Origin: an uncultured Paracoccaceae bacterium
GTDB lineage: Bacteria; Pseudomonadota; Alphaproteobacteria; Rhodobacterales; Rhodobacteraceae
NCBI GenBank assembly: GCA_913054485.1
Contig: CAJXHQ010000111.1
Location: 1-8,219 of the forward strand
Direction: 5' to 3'
Length of the DNA stretch: 8,219 nt
The notes under the pieces are model-generated. The model was not told where the DNA came from. It searched no databases and worked only from the letters and a program-made list of their open reading frames with translations. How positions within the stretch are numbered: position 1 is the stretch's first letter; every line of letters begins with the position of its first letter. Shown piece by piece: positions 6,709-8,219 of this stretch. Position numbers and translations under genes: made by a program.

Positions 6709-8219
6709 ATGGATGCAAATACAGGCAGCGTCAGGCGAACTCCGGCGTCCGGTGTGGCCGCTCTGGCGGTTTCCATCGTGATTCTCGGCGGTATCTCCTA
6801 TGGGCTCGCAACCGCGGCCCGCTCCGTCTTTCTCGCGCAGGAGGAGGAGATCATTCCTATTATCGCTGGCAGCGATCTGGATGATATACCGGCCTTGATG
6901 CGAGGCAATTTGAGGTCGGTCACCACCAGCCTTGCCGATGGCGCGGAGCGGCGCGAAAAGCCCCCCCGCATGTGCGAGATGGAGGAGGACTATTTCGACC
7001 ATGTGGACATGGGGCGGTCCCAGCCGGCAGGCTATACGCCCAAGAATGCCTATGTGCGCCGCTACCGCGACCGCCGTGGATTCCTGAACGAGCGGGAAAT
7101 GCGCGCCGCCAAAGTGGCCTGGCATTATTTCGAGAAATTCACCCAGGAAACAACCGGTCTGGCCAACTCGGTAGGAAATTACCCGTCGACAACCCTTTGG
7201 GACACGGCCTCTTATGTTGCTGGTCTGGTGGCCGCTTTTGAACTCTGCCTGATCGAAAAACCGGAGTTCGACCGCCGGATGACGCTTCTGCTGACCTCCA
7301 TCAAGGGGCTGGATCTGTTCCGCCATGAGATGCCCAATAAAGTGTATCACACCAAGACGGGCGCCAAGGTGGACTATACCAACAAGCCGGGCGAGATCGG
7401 GTTTTCGGCGCTGGATATCGGCCGCTTCCTGGTCTGGATGCGGATCGTCAAAAACCGCTACCCCTATCATGGCAATACGATCGATTCCGTCCTTCTGAAA
7501 TGGGACTTCCGCAATGTGCTGGACGAGGACGGGTTGCTGTACGGCGCCTATGTGGACAAGGAGACCGGCGAGACGGTCTATGCCCAGGAAGGCCGTCTCG
7601 GCTATGAGGAATATGCCGCCAAGGGTTTCGCACTCTGGGGTTTCAAGCCGGTGCTGGCGCATCGGGCGGAGCCCTTTCTGACGGCTTCTATGTTTGGCAT
7701 CTCGGTGCCCTACGACGGTCGCGATCCGCGGGTGTTCCATTCACAGAACTACGTGGTGACGGAATCCTACCTGCAGGACGGGCTGGAGCTGGGCTTTGAC
7801 CTGCCGCATGACGACAGCAGCCCGGACTGGCTTCACACCGACGGCTGGCGGGCCGAGTTTGCCGACCGCATCTATCAGGTGCAGGAGAACCGCTGGCGCC
7901 GCACCGGTTTCATGACCGCCCGTTCCGAGCATAATGTGAAAGGCCCGCCGTATTTCACCTATGATACGATCTTCTCCGATGGCTACCCCTGGAACACGGT
8001 GACGCCGCGCGGTGACTACGTGCCTGATCACGCGGCGGTGGCCGCCAAGGCGGCGCTCGGGCTCTGGGCTTTGTGGGACACTGAATACACCGATGTTTTG
8101 TATGACGCGATCATTGAGCTCTACGACCCGGAAAACGGCATGTACGAGGGGCTATACGAGCGCGGGCAGGGCCGGGTGGCGATCTACACTGCCAATAACA
8201 ACGGCATCATTCTCACCTC
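6709..8219 (+). CDS. Membrane-anchored DUF3131 domain protein, 3' end beyond window
   Basis: 503 codons are visible from the ATG at 6709 (MDANTGSVRR) to the right edge with no stop. Residues 16-43 form a hydrophobic signal-anchor, placing the remainder in the periplasm. From about residue 128 onward it looks like DUF3131: FLNEREMRAAKVAWHYFEKF (125-144), TTLWDTASYVAGLVAAFEL (161-179), GFSALDIGRFLVWMRI (231-246), LGYEEYAAKGFALWGF (297-312), TESYLQDGLELGF (351-363) and NNNGIILT at the edge. The repeating helix-rich, Trp/Tyr-rich pattern suggests an alpha/alpha-toroid like that of glucoamylase-type and polysaccharide-acting enzymes, but no catalytic role is established for the family. Candidate acidic residues are D166, D236, E300 and E352. 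An AAGG lies 12 bases before the start, somewhat far; an out-of-frame ATG at 6674 is not the start. Divergence from the ABC/HlyD operon suggests shared regulation and possibly a joint role in surface-polymer processing. Confidence 0.85.
   Translation, partial: MDANTGSVRRTPASGVAALAVSIVILGGISYGLATAARSVFLAQEEEIIPIIAGSDLDDIPALMRGNLRSVTTSLADGAERREKPPRMCEMEEDYFDHVDMGRSQPAGYTPKNAYVRRYRDRRGFLNEREMRAAKVAWHYFEKFTQETTGLANSVGNYPSTTLWDTASYVAGLVAAFELCLIEKPEFDRRMTLLLTSIKGLDLFRHEMPNKVYHTKTGAKVDYTNKPGEIGFSALDIGRFLVWMRIVKNRYPYHGNTIDSVLLKWDFRNVLDEDGLLYGAYVDKETGETVYAQEGRLGYEEYAAKGFALWGFKPVLAHRAEPFLTASMFGISVPYDGRDPRVFHSQNYVVTESYLQDGLELGFDLPHDDSSPDWLHTDGWRAEFADRIYQVQENRWRRTGFMTARSEHNVKGPPYFTYDTIFSDGYPWNTVTPRGDYVPDHAAVAAKAALGLWALWDTEYTDVLYDAIIELYDPENGMYEGLYERGQGRVAIYTANNNGIILT

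Noticed and set aside
6674..6781. Short 35-codon frame from ATG 6674 upstream of and overlapping the DUF3131 start
   Set aside because: Out of frame, no clear ribosome binding site, no recognisable peptide; leader-peptide status cannot be supported.
6697..7740. 347-codon minus-strand open frame opposite the DUF3131 gene
   Set aside because: Antisense to a recognisable DUF3131 protein, with no recognisable domain of its own.

Overview
The window reads as part of an alphaproteobacterial plasmid, most likely from the Rhodobacteraceae (roseobacter group). The evidence is a GC-rich coding background, a partition ATPase gene divergent from a replication initiator gene with an iteron origin between them, and envelope/export cargo next to the replication module. 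No rRNA, tRNA, IS element or CRISPR array is visible. The taxonomic call is inference from protein style and layout, not from a database match.

Layout. (1) 1-1178, minus strand: parA, a Walker-type partition ATPase with an N-terminal helix-turn-helix region; its 3' end and any parB lie beyond the left edge. (2) 1179-1795: a compact origin and control region. It holds a candidate parS-like palindrome, an AT-rich segment with short direct repeats and an IHF-type site, five 22-bp iterons, a perfect DnaA box, a second iteron group ending in an inverted copy, and a good sigma70-type promoter for rep. (3) 1796-3082, plus strand: a Rep_3-type replication initiator. (4) 3083-3358: intergenic, with only weak inverted repeats. 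(5) 6560 down to 3359, minus strand: a two-gene operon encoding an ABC-exporter-like protein and a HlyD-type membrane fusion protein, overlapping by 17 bp. (6) 6561-6708: a very AT-rich divergent control region. (7) 6709 to the right edge, plus strand: a membrane-anchored DUF3131 protein, incomplete at its 3' end.

How they may work together. ParA and Rep, with the origin sites, form the maintenance module. The ABC/HlyD pair and the divergent DUF3131 gene look like one envelope-associated cargo locus. DUF3131 proteins often occur with surface-polysaccharide genes, and roseobacter plasmids are known to carry biofilm/exopolysaccharide loci, so a role in export or processing of a surface polymer is a reasonable but unproven guess.

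The most unusual element is the ABC protein. It keeps Walker A Lys, Walker B Asp and an LSGSEQ signature. It has lost the Q-loop Gln, the catalytic Glu after Walker B, the D-loop and the H-loop His. It also carries about 130 extra C-terminal residues that resemble a degenerate RsbW-like HATPase fold. It may be a non-hydrolysing or regulatory ABC subunit rather than a working exporter.
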